Assembly (NCBI GenBank): GCA_022495995.1
Contig: JAFEMH010003638.1
Span: 1-64,000, forward strand
DNA length: 64,000 bases
Reading direction: 5' to 3'
Source: Adenophora triphylla var. japonica
Lineage: Eukaryota; Streptophyta; Magnoliopsida; Asterales; Campanulaceae
Both the position numbers and the translations under genes were made by a program. Below, in pieces: positions 20,699-30,739 of the stretch; position 1 is the stretch's first letter; each line of letters opens with the position of its first letter. Below the pieces are notes generated by a model. It was not told where the DNA came from and did no database searches. It worked only from the letters and a program-made list of their open reading frames with translations.

Positions 20699-22187
20699 TG
20701 AAATTACCCGGGATCCGGCTCGCGCGCGGAGGGCCCCCGTGCATCTCGCGTTCGTCGCTGTTCGGGAAGTCGCCCGGATCCGAGAGGCAGCACAATCGCG
20801 CCCCGGCATCTGGCTTATTCCGTTTTAGCGTTTGCGAGGTTGGAGGTGTCTCGCCGTTTTGCTTTCGCATTTTGTAGAGTCGCCACGCCGTTTTTATTAA
20901 GCCCAAAACATTGAAAAAGGGCATCAGTTTAAAGATAAATTTTAAACTGTTTTTGTGTGATGAGATTTTGAGTTCGGAGGTCAGATGACTCCTCGGGAAG
21001 AGAATATTAGAATATTAGAGCTCACCCGAGTCGCCTCGTAAAAACGAGTCTTTCGGATACCCCTAATATCCTTTAAAAAGTTGTGTGTGTGTGTGTGTGC
21101 TTTTAAAAATGCATGTCAGATCGGATGTCTACATTGTATTGAAATGTATTGAAATAGAATAGGAAGGAAGCCTTACCAATGTTGGTTCGTGTCTGTCTTC
21201 CGCAGGGAATAGTGTTTCGAGGTCTGAGTAGCTGCTCCGGATTGCTTCTGGGATGCCTGGCTTGTCCGCTGGACGTAGTTTCGCGTGAGTTGAAACCGTA
21301 GCCGCTGTCAAGCGCAGGTTCTGGCGTGCGGCGGGATCGTCGGGATCGCCGGGCAGAGGTTCGGCGTGCGTTGGAATCGTTGGTTGGATCTCTGGGCAGG
21401 TTCGCAAGGTTTGGGATCGCCTGGTTTGACTCGGAAAGAGCCGGACACCGTGGGAAAGACTGTGCAAGGCCTCGGAGTACCACGAGGGGCCTCAGAGTAC
21501 CTCGAGAGTGCCTCTGGGCAGCGCGGGAGCGTCTCGGGAGCGCCTGGAGAGGCTTCTGAGCACCTCGAGGGGGCTCGGGAAGGCCTCGGAGGGATCCGAA
21601 GGGGCCGGAATGCCTCGAAAGGTCTTAGAAGGGGAGCCGAAGGCTTAGTGGAGGAAGAGAGAAGTGGGAGGTGTGAAAAAATGAGGAGGGGGAGCCCTCT
21701 ATTTATAGTAAAAATTTCGGAGCAAAGAGGTCCGTACGGACCTTCTTGGTTATCCGTAATTTTGGATTTCCTCGATTTGAGGGAATCCGCAATGATGGAG
21801 AATATTTGGGAATGATGATGTTCCCTCGAGCAATAAGGTCCGTACGGACCATCATCTTGCATGCAAAGAGGTCCGTACGGACCAACTCGCATGGAAGTCA
21901 TCATTTCTCCCGGATTTGAGGGAATATTGTGGACTTTAAGGGGATTTAGTAATCATTGAAACAAAGAGGTCCGTACGGACCTTAATTGCTTTTCCGATTT
22001 CCCCGAAAATTCCCAAAAGGTCCTTTTCATTCCTTTTATCCTGCAAAGGCTCCTCCCCCGGTCTGTCAGGGCTCGAGAGGGTTTTGAGAGGGCTTTGAGT
22101 GAGAGAGGTCTCCGAGACCTGCGTGGATGAGTCTCGCGGTGTTTCCCCGTGTTTGAAAGTGGAGTGATTCAGATTGGGGTACTTACA
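20699..22187 (-). repeat. 3' LTR of element A
   Basis: On the plus strand it runs from TGAAATTAC to GTACTTACA, 1489 bp. It aligns along its whole length with 37043-38506, with scattered substitutions and many 1-3 bp gaps. Four GGTCCGTACGGACC palindromes (21729-21742, 21837-21850, 21870-21883, 21968-21981) lie upstream of TATAAATA at 21700-21707 (minus). Confidence 0.9.
21700..21981 (-). promoter_or_regulatory. LTR promoter of element A (3' copy)
   Basis: TATAAATA (minus, 21707-21700) is preceded by four exact GGTCCGTACGGACC palindromes; the nearest ends 21 bp upstream. A CATGCAAAGAG spacer recurs beside some palindromes. The arrangement is shared with the 5' LTR and with A'. Confidence 0.65.
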
Positions 22188-22439
22188 GTAAGCCTCCTCG
22201 ACGACGTCACTTGGCGAAAGAAGTGGGGCCGCCGATAAGATAAGTGGTCCTAACTGGATCGCGTGGCCGGGAGAGGAAGTGACCGCAGGGTCGCGAGGAC
22301 GTGCGGTGTCCTTTCGTGACCGCTTAGGTCAATAGCCGGACCCCGCGATAGGATTCCTACGTATCCCCCGGCGGGAATCAAGCCCGGTCGTAGTTCGGCG
22401 GGCGAGCTGTTCGAATGCGGCGCGGCGGTGCCCCGGGAG

Positions 22440-23835
22440 TTGTCATGTGACCGCCGAGGCCGCGAGGACGCGCGGCGTCCCGGTGACCGTATAGTCGGTG
22501 ATAAGGGACGGCAAGGCGTCCCTGAGCGAATGGGATCAGATAAAGTTCGGTGATAAAGGACGCGCGTGGCGCCCCGGGTGACCGTATAGGTCGGTGATAA
22601 GGACGTGGGCGGCGGCCTCGGTGACCAGATAGTCGGTGATAAGGACGGGCGTGGTCCCCCTGGCGCGACCGTATAAAGTCGGTGATAAGTGACGCGGCGG
22701 CGGGCCCCGAGCGACCGTATGTGTCGGTGATGCGGACGCGCGGCGTCCCGCGACCGTATGCTCGGTGATAAGGACGCGTGGCGTCCGGCGACCGTATAGG
22801 TCGGTGATAAGGACGCGCGGCGTCCCGCGACCGTATAGCCAAATGCGAGGACGCGCGGCGTCCCGCGACCGCATGTCGGTGATAAGGACGTGGGCGTCCG
22901 GCACCGTATAAATCGGTGATAAGGACGCGCGGCGTCCCGGTGACCGTGATAGGCGTGATAAGGACGCGGCGCCCCGGTGACCGTATAAATCGGTGATAAG
23001 GACGCGCGGCGTCCCCGGGTGACCGTATAAAGTCGGTGATGACGCGCGGCGTCCCGGCGACCGTATAGGTCGGTGATAAGTGACGTGGTGGCGTCCCGCG
23101 ACCGTATAGGTCGGTGATAAGGACGTGGCGGCGTCCGAGCGACCGTGATAGGTCGGTGATAAGGACGCGCGGCGTCCCAGCCGACCGTATAAAGCCGGTG
23201 ATAAGGACGCGCAAGGCGTCCGGCGACCGTATAGTCGGTGATAAGGACGTGGTGGCGTCCGGTGACCGTATAGGTCGGTGATAAGGACGTGGTGGCGTCC
23301 GCGACCGTATAGGTCGGTGATAAAGGACGCGCGGCGTCCCTGACCGTGATAGGTCGGTGATAAAGGACGGACGGCGCTCCCGAGCGATCGTGATAGCCGG
23401 TGATAAGGACGTGCGGCGTCCGGTGACCGTGATAGTCGGTGATAAGGACGTGGTGGCGTCCGGCGACCGTATAGGTCAAATGCGAGGACGTGGTGGCGCC
23501 CGGCGACCGCATAAATGGTGATAAGGACGTGCGGCGTCCGGCGACCGTGATAGGTCGGTGATAAGGACGCGGCGGCGTCCCCGGGTGGACCGTATAAAGT
23601 CAAATGCGAGGACGTGCGGCGTCCGGCACCGTATAGGTCGGTGATAAGTGGACGCGCGGCGTCCCGCGACCGTATAAAATGGTGATAGGACGCGCGGCGT
23701 CCGCGACCGTATAGCTCGGTGATAAAGTGACGCCATGGCGCCCCGGGTGACCGTATAGGCCGGTGATAAGGACGTGCGGCGTCCCGGGTGACCGTATAGG
23801 AGCTCAGTGGTGCGGACGCGCGGCGTCCCGGGATG
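22440..23835. repeat. ~40-bp minisatellite next to the 3' LTR
   Basis: Roughly 35 copies of a 38-44 bp unit built from GGTGATAAGGACG, CGCGGCGTCC, CGCGACCGTATAGGTC. Each unit contains two small dyads, GGACGC/GCGTCC and GACC/GGTC around GTATA, so it could fold locally. The long minus-strand ORFs through it (repeats of ITDLYGR or PYHRPIRS) reflect the repeat and are not credible proteins. Tandem repeats at this place are known in Tat elements and can seed satellite DNA. Confidence 0.92.
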
Positions 23836-24474
23836 GAAATTTTACGATTTTCCTAATCGGGTGGTTTAAGGCCTTCCGGGCCGGAGATAGTCAGCGAGGA
23901 CTCGAATCGTCTTCCGATCATGGCCGGGTGCCACGAGGACTTTCAATTGTCATCCGCGCGGTCGCGCAGCCATTCGTTTTTGCATGCATGTCACGTGTAG
24001 GTGGCCTGACTTACGATGACCGCCGCGCTGAGCCGCCGTCGGGCTGGGCAAGGACGACTACGGCCGATGATTGCTTCACCATTTGGCGTTTGGGAGGCGC
24101 TTCGTGCTCGGGGACTCGTACTGAGGTGTTGGTCTCCTTCGCTGCGCTTGCTGGCCGAGGGGGCAAGGATGATGGTCGGTGGGATATGCAGCCTTGCATG
24201 ACTTCCCCCTTCGACTTGTCGGGAGGAGCCTCTGGGCCACTTTCATGGCCTGGTGCCAAGCCGCCGTCACAGGTGTGGGCGAAGTTCGGGCTTACATCCG
24301 ACCGCCGCTTGAATTGCTAGTGGACGCATGACCTCAGAGGGCCCTTTTTCGTTGGGAAGATGACTTCGGACCTTCAAAGGTCGAGTTGTCGCTGAGCGCT
24401 TCGGGAGGCGTCTCTGCCTCGATATTCGCACCGGGAGGTATCGCTCCTTCTCGAATTGCCGCTGAGCGGCGCTG
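23836..24474. other. GC-rich non-coding part of element A
   Basis: Several ORFs of 60-185 codons overlap on both strands here, but none shows a recognisable domain and all are explained by high GC. It probably belongs to the 3' untranslated region. Confidence 0.5.
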
Positions 24475-24740
24475 CTGAATTGCCGCTGGAGCGGGCGAGG
24501 ATCTGGTCTTACGTTCATGGCCGACGGCCGATTTGCCGTTGGGTCAGGCGAGGTCCTGGCCTTACGCCGACTGGGCCGGGGATTGATTTGCCGTCGAAGC
24601 TGGCGAGGACCGGCCTATTTTACGCCGACGGGCCGACGGTTGATTTGCCGTTGAAGTGGGCGAGGTCCTGGTCTTACGCCGACGGCCGGGGATTGATTTG
24701 CCGTTGAAGTTGGCGAGGACCGGTCTTACGCCTGACTCAC
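24475..24740. repeat. ~63-bp tandem repeats upstream of PMD unit 1
   Basis: Four to five copies of a unit with GATTTGCCGTTGAAG, GGCGAGG, CTGGTCTTACGCCGACGG. Copies differ by small gaps. They sit just before the palindrome-bearing promoter of PMD unit 1. Confidence 0.8.
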
Positions 24741-24863
24741 GGTGGTCGAATTTGAAGCGGTTAGGGACCATTCTCGCACTTGGATTTGCCGGAAAAGGCC
24801 TTAGGACGTGTACTGGGGCAAAGATTATAAGGGCAGGAAAGTAATTTGGCCACCCTCAAAAGA

Positions 24864-24953
24864 GGTCCGTACGGACCAACCTCGGTTGCACAGAGGTCCG
24901 TACGGACCACCTTGGTTTTTTACAGCTCCTGTGTTTGACCTGTGCTTTAAATA
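24864..24953 (+). promoter_or_regulatory. Candidate antisense promoter of PMD unit 1
   Basis: GGTCCGTACGGACC occurs at 24864-24877 and 24895-24908, followed by TTTAAATA at 24946-24953 and a C/T-rich leader containing CTTCCTCATTTTCC. The leader resembles that downstream of the LTR TATA box. The PMD start codon at 25079 lies 126 bp downstream. Inferred promoter. Confidence 0.55.
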
Positions 24954-25078
24954 ACCGAGCCCTTCCCCATTCCTTCTTCCTCATTTTCCAGCTTTCATGA
25001 ACTGTGCAAAGAGAGAGAGAGAGAAAATTCCTCCATTTGTTAACCAAAATCAAAAAATTTTTGCTTGAATTTCTTGCC

Positions 25079-27557
25079 ATGGCCGGAAGGATCTCGAAGG
25101 AGTCGTCGTCAACGCAAAGCCAGAAGTGGTCGAGCAATGGATGGAGCTTCAAAGGAATTGACTTCGTTCGTTCCATCTTCGAAGAACCCGGATGTTTTGT
25201 ATCCGAATCCGAGGTGCATAATCGTCGCTCCATGAACGTTGGGGAGGTAAGAAATCTGTTCCGTTTGATTCCCTCGTCGAATTTTTGAATGCTAGAACTA
25301 GGTTTTAGTTTTTCGCATTTTTGAAATTTTTTTTTTTGTTATTATTTTATGCCTTTTTTGTTAAATTCTTGATGAATTGTTGAAAATGGACATGTAAAAA
25401 TTCAAGTGGTACGTGTATTTTGTGCGTAAATGTGTAGATTAGCTCTTATTTGTGAAAATAAAGTGCCTATCTAGTGAATTGCATGCTTTGGTGTTTTGTA
25501 CCTAATGCTATTTATGTATGTACATTGTGAGAAAAATTATCGTGTAGTGATAATTTTTGTGCAAAAATGTGACCTGTGCCGTGTTTTGTGACTAGTTATA
25601 TGTAAAAGTGTGTGCCGTGGTTGGGACGGATTTTCTTTGAGAATGTGCTATATAAACAGGTGCCGTGTTTTTGGGTGACGGACTTTGTGGGGAAAATATG
25701 TGCAATATGTGCCGTGTTTGGTGACGGGTTATATGAAAAATTATATGTATAATGTATGTGAAAATTATGTGCAATATGTGCCGTGTTTTGTGACGGGTTA
25801 TATGTGCCTTTATATTAAGTACTGTGATTGACGTACCTACTGTGTTTACCCGCAGGATGCGGGGCTTACGGCCGGGAAGGCCAAGAGGATGAAGACTCTG
25901 GGATCGCTCGAGGTCCGTTGGAGCTATGGCAATGGATGCCCGATATTTCCGTGGGCGGTAGGCCGAGTCCCCTGAGGTTGGTTTATGCTTCCGGCCTAGG
26001 CGTGTTCGCTGAGAACCCGGGCCGGAGCTGCTCGACACGAGGAAGAACAAGAGTGTCTTCCCGGGTTTATCCGAGTATCGCGGGATACCACCCACACCTT
26101 CCACCCGAGCCGGGCGAGGTGACAAAGGACGCCCACCGATTTTGCCGCTATTACCGGCTCTCCTTCAAAGGGGGCCTCGTGAGGCGGAGAGACATGATCT
26201 CCGATGACGTGGCCGACCGAGCCGCCGGGCTTTGAGCCTCGTCCTCGCAGGGCCTGGGGATGCCGTACAACCGACGTGGAGATGAGGATCACGGCCAAAA
26301 GATTGGGCCTACATCCGGGTACCGGCCAGTGACAATGAGGAGCAGCTGGGCGCGCTCCTTCTTGTGGTATGCACTATCCGAGACTTTGTTCTCGAACCAC
26401 GCGACCGCAGCCTCCCTTTGCTCCGCTGGAGAGCTTGACCGATCTCGGATAGGGTCTCGCGACATTGCTTGGGGCGAGGCAGCTTGGCCGAGCTCTACTT
26501 CTCCTTGGACCGGTTTAGCCTGGGTGGCCTCGTTGGCCTGCTTTGACTTTGCTCGAGGTATGAGTTTATTGTCCGTTTTTCTTGATTTAGCAACGTCATT
26601 TCTCCATTGTCTTTTGCACCGAGCCTTCTCTCGTTTTTTTGTCACAAAGTGTGGTTTTATGAGGTTTTCCAAAGGCTTCCCGTGGATAGGGATCCCGGGT
26701 CGGTTGGCCGCGCACCCGCTATGCCGGGACGGGCTCGTACGGCGAGGAAGAGGAGGACCGGCACTGGGAAGCTCACCATCGCCACGGGGATGTGCAGAGC
26801 GTTTGGAGCGGATAGCCGCAGGGTCTGCTCTGCTCCCTGGGTTCGGTATGAGGGGGATGAGTTCGAGGGGGCTCCCGAGGCGACAGCCGCGCGAAGATGC
26901 CGCGAGGCTCGACTTGTGACGCCATGTACCCTGGGAGCGAGTCTTCTCGGGCAAGATGGCCCCGGTGTGCTTCCCGTGGCTCCGAGGGACCCTCCCTTTG
27001 GGATGCTTGACTCCCGGACATGGACGTGCTTGACTTCGAGAGGTACCTGACGGCTGCTCGGCGCCGAGGAGTTCATTTTATACGGAGAGGAGTACGGGGC
27101 CTTCATGAGGAGGAAGCCGAGGACGCCCTGTGCACCGGCGCGGAGAGAGAGGCCGGCCCGCAGCTCCCCTGCAGGTTCCGATGCCGGACCGGATTTCACG
27201 TACGTCCGCGGGGACGGATCGAGGAGGAGGCGTCTCGTACCCTGCTCCGAGCAGCTCCCGCCGCATACAGAGTGGACCCCGACAGATCGGTGAGTGTGCC
27301 GACTCTTTTCCATCTTGGCATCTTTTCTCGCATTTTTCTCTTTTTGTTGTTGAGTATAACCGTATTTGATGAGCGTTTCCTTGGCTTCTTGTCAGCGCAG
27401 TCCCGGGAGAGCCTACGATATGCCGACTCGCCGTTACGTGGCGACGCGCTCCTTCGCTAAGAAGATGGCGTCGAAGGTGTCCCGTCGGCCTTCGCGTCGT
27501 GTGCCGGCGCACGAGCCTATGCCTTCGAGGCATTTCTCAGGACGTTCCTCCGCCTAG
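25079..27557 (+). pseudogene. Antisense plant-mobile-domain ORF, unit 1
   Basis: Exon 1 (25079-25246) starts MAGRISKESS and ends at a GTAAG donor; the next exon starts at 25856 after a CGCAG acceptor, reading DAGLTAGKAK. The PMD core lies at about 26330-26557: RSFLWYALSETLFSN, then DRSRIGSRDIAWGEAAW. A GTATGAG donor at 26558 and CACAAAG acceptor at 26648 lead to VWFYEVFQRLP, as in PMD proteins, and an Arg-rich part. Several small frameshifts break the frame (first near 25970). PMD domains are found in MAIN-like host proteins and in Tat elements; their role in the element is unknown. No transposase catalytic motif was seen. Confidence 0.7.
25577..25806. repeat. Short repeats in PMD unit 1 intron
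   Basis: GTGCCGTGTTTTGTGAC and the variants GTGCCGTGTTTGGTGACGG occur about five times, often followed by GGTTATATG. They lie within the presumed first intron (25247-25855). Confidence 0.6.
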
Positions 27558-27904
27558 AGCCGAGCCTGAGCCGCAGCAGAGGGGCCTTTGAGGGCGGCAT
27601 AGCATGGATGCCGGACTTCTTCGGGAGCCGCAGTGGCCTTCGAGGGAGCAAACTCTTTATCGCTCATGCTCTCCGCACGGCGCACAGGCGAGGGTTCCTC
27701 GTAGCCTTCTTTCTTTGATCCTTTCGCCGGATTTGATCCTTCCGAGTACTTCTCGTGGGAGCCTCAAAGTGTGCTCTGTATTCCGACGAGAGGATGCGAC
27801 GGCGAGTTCGCCGGGGATGCCCGACTTTTCTTCGAGGATCTTGGCGAGGAGGATGATGATGAGGATTCCGAGTAGTATTCATTTGCTTTCCCTCTTTTCA
27901 TATC

Positions 27905-27936
27905 CCTCTTTTTTTTTTTTTTGTTTAGCAAATGTA

Positions 27937-27971
<35 letters not shown>
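27905..27971. repeat. Poly(T) tracts between the two PMD units
   Basis: Two T runs, the second about 32 nt long, follow the end of PMD unit 1 and could be a tail-like or simple-repeat tract. Lengths are unreliable. Confidence 0.7.
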
Positions 27972-28249
27972 GGTACCCGTAATAAACATATGTATTTGCA
28001 TGGCAAACAAGATTTTTATTTTAAGATGTAATGTCATTTATTTTTGTGATTCCCGGAATTGTCCTAGAAATTGTTGCTATTTTTATTTTTATTTTTGTAC
28101 ATGCCACGTGAGCCGAGAGTGCGTTTGTGGGTAGTGTTGGTTTGCCGGAAATGGCTTTGGCCGTTGTTTGACTGCTTTGGAGCAAGGTTTTGCCGAGGAC
28201 AAAGTGGTTTTTGTACCGTTTTCCTGGGAAATGGGTTCGTTTGCAAGGA

Positions 28250-28294
28250 GGTCCGTACGGACATACTTAGCATGCAAAGAGGTCCGTACGGACC
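28250..28294 (+). promoter_or_regulatory. Palindrome pair upstream of PMD unit 2
   Basis: GGTCCGTACGGACA at 28250-28263 (last base changed) and GGTCCGTACGGACC at 28281-28294, with the same CATGCAAAGAG spacer as in the LTRs. A leader with CTTCCTCATTTCCCC follows. No clear TATA box. The start codon at 28413 lies 118 bp downstream. Confidence 0.5.
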
Positions 28295-28412
28295 AACCTT
28301 GCTTTTGGGAAGGACATAAGTGCTTTCCAAAGGCTCGGTTCTTCCTCATTTCCCCATTCGTGCCATTTTCGAGCTTTCTTCCCCATTTTCTCTAGGAACC
28401 TCCATTTTTGCC

Positions 28413-29828
28413 ATGGATTCTTCGTATGTCCCTAGAATTTTGCCGAGGCTTTCGCAGAGAGGCAAGCACACTTCCTTGAGCAGCTGAAAACGTGGATGCG
28501 GCGCCGTATGAGGCATCGTAGACGGGCTTTCGAGGTAAGGTTTCGTCTTTGCTCTGGCTTGGTCTTTTAAGGAGTTGGTTCCCGATTGGGATTTGTTGCG
28601 GGCCGCCGCGGTTCCCGGGATGTTAGGAGGCACGTGCATCAAGCGTTTCTCCTATAATGAAATGGTGCCCACTTTTGAAGATTTTCAAGCTTTGATTGGA
28701 GGACCTGAGGCGGAGGCCATCTCGCTTCCTTTGGTTGGTGGTGCCGCGCGAGCGTGAAGCTTGCAGACTTTCTTCGTACTTCGTTGGAAGAAGTGCAGGC
28801 ATGATCCTTGATTCGGGTCATATCGACATTTCTGCGCCGCCGGAGCGGTTCATGGTCGATGATGAGAGTGACGTCTCTTGGGATGTATTTGCCTTGTGCA
28901 CGATAGCGACGCTCTTTTCTCGCTCGGCCTCCCGGCATTTGTGATGGCGCTTTCGCAGATGTGGTAGGCACCGCAGCCGGGAGAGGATATTGTCCCGTTG
29001 GTGGCCGGGGGAGACTCTTCATGGTATCGACCGTCCTGCGACCGGGGATCGTTTTATGAGAGGGGGAAGCCCCGCTTGCTCACCTTGTGGCCGCGAGAGA
29101 GACTGTCAGCCATGCCCGAGGCTCCGACGTCGTTTAGCCCGTGGTCATTTGCTCGCCACCTCTTGTGTTGGATACGGATCACCCGCCCGGGAGAGATGGA
29201 TGGCACAGCCTGTACGCATCGATCCGCTCGGTGGGTTCCGCACCGGAGGATCGAGACCAGGAGGATCTTGCAGAAGGGTCCTACGTTGTCGAGTTCCGTG
29301 TTTGTCTTGGTCCTCCTTCTATATTCCGTCGCTTGTTTCCCTGGCAGCTTGGGATGAAGCAGAGCCTTTGGTTGAGGCCGGGATGACCTTGCTACTCATG
29401 GAGGTAGCTCCTCTGTATGGCGGCCTCCTGTGTGCCTTCTCAGATTGCTCGAGGTATGGAAGTATTCCGCTTTTCCCTCCCGTGGTACTCCTTAGACGTC
29501 AGGGAGCGTCGTGTTGACGACTCAAGATCTCAGGCCCGGTATGAGCAACAGTGTCAAGGGCCCCAAGTGGTCTGGGAGAGCGTGCGTGCAGCGATTCTGG
29601 GACCCGCTGTCGTAGCAGCCTATTGCCTTAGGAGTGCCGAAGCTCGGTCCGACCCTTTCGATGTGACGGAGACGCTTTGTTTGACTACGAGACTAGAGTT
29701 GACCGACCGACAGGAGAGGTCCTCTTTGGCTGCACTCGCAGTGGGAGGAGATCCGAGCCGAAGCACGGCGAATGAAGCCCCGAGAGCTACCGGATTATTT
29801 GACTCTACTGGGAGGACCCCGCATCTCT
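28413..29828 (+). pseudogene. Antisense plant-mobile-domain ORF, unit 2
   Basis: Exon 1 begins MDSSYVPRILPRL at 28413 and breaks frame before a GAGGTAAGG donor at 28535. Exon 2 from 28572 reads ELVPDWDLLRAA, then RFSYNEMVPTFEDFQALIG, the N-terminal hallmark of plant-mobile-domain proteins. Later fragments up to about 29828 (PHRRIETRR, DVTETLCL, STGRTPHL) lie in different frames, so the copy is degraded by small insertions and deletions. Unit 1 shows the PMD core and C-terminal part while unit 2 shows the N-terminal part best. They could be two genes or a duplicated one. Confidence 0.65.
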
Positions 29829-29949
29829 GACCGAGAGACGCAGAGTTGGTTCACGTGGAGCGAAAGAAGACTCGCCTGGGGACGAGGGAAGAAAGGAAAG
29901 AATGGCGAGGGGACAAGCGCAGATGGCGCGGAATGACCTCCTAGGTATC

Positions 29950-30700
29950 CATTCATTGCATTGCAAACACATTATTAGTTAAATGTATTAAGTCAGTCTT
30001 TTAGCATGTCATGAACTCGAGAGTAGACCGTGCTTGAACTCATCAAGAAATGTTGTAACCGTTAGTGATTTGTGATTTACTTTTAAAGCTTTGTCGAGAC
30101 GCAAGATCTCTTGTTTGCCTTTGCTTCGTCAGGCACTTTGTCGGCGTCCATCTGACTTTTCATTTGCATCCGCTGACCGGGCAAGCCCTGGGCCCGACGG
30201 CAATCCCTTTGGCGAGGCCTTTGCTTGGGCCGAGAGGTTGAATGCTCCCCGACAAGTCGTTTGACGGTCTTTCTCGTAGCTTCCTTGCCTTTTGTTGGCG
30301 CTCGGGCTCTCGACCTCAATTTCGCAGCCTTCCGTTTGAGCTTCTTTTTTTTTTTTTTTTTTTGTGAGCCCTTGCTCGAGCTCTTTTTTTTTTTTTTTTG
30401 TGAGCCTCGCTCGAGCTCTCTTTTTTTTTTTTTTTTTTTGAAGCGCGTGAGGGCGAAGACAAGCCCCCGGCTTGGAAGTAGACATGAGCCGGCCGTTTGA
30501 TGCCGAGTGACCCTCGGATGTCCTTTGATGTTGCCGCCGTCGTTTGACTTGGTCAAGGTGACTCACGGGCGTGTTCTTGAAAAGTGCGGAGCTTGATGGA
30601 GGTCTTGATTGACATTCAAACTTTTGACTTTTTTGTGTATTTTTAGACCGACCAATTAAGGTTGCCTACGTTCTCCTGACTAGAGGGCTCAGTCCGCGTA
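29950..30700. other. Junction between PMD units and pol; T-run repeats
   Basis: Three copies of a unit with a long T run followed by TGAGCC and CTCGAGCTC lie at about 30340-30440. On the minus strand they give Lys-rich ORFs that are products of the A runs, not genes. The remainder shows no domain. Confidence 0.6.
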
Positions 30701-30739
30701 GTTCGACACTACATGGAGTGCCAAGAGATGCACAGCTTG

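Noticed and set aside
22250..23736. Long minus-strand ORFs of 278-420 codons
   Set aside because: They read through the ~40-bp minisatellite in three frames and give only repeats such as ITDLYGR. Open frames follow from unit composition, and there is no domain or promoter.
22440..23835. CRISPR array
   Set aside because: The units are direct tandem repeats without unique spacers, in a plant retrotransposon.
26289..27533. Overlapping minus-strand ORFs opposite PMD unit 1
   Set aside because: They are shadows of the plus-strand PMD frame in GC-rich DNA; only the plus strand shows PMD motifs and splice sites.
30083..30566. Lys-rich minus-strand proteins
   Set aside because: The lysines come from long A runs in a tandem repeat. 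No other feature supports coding.
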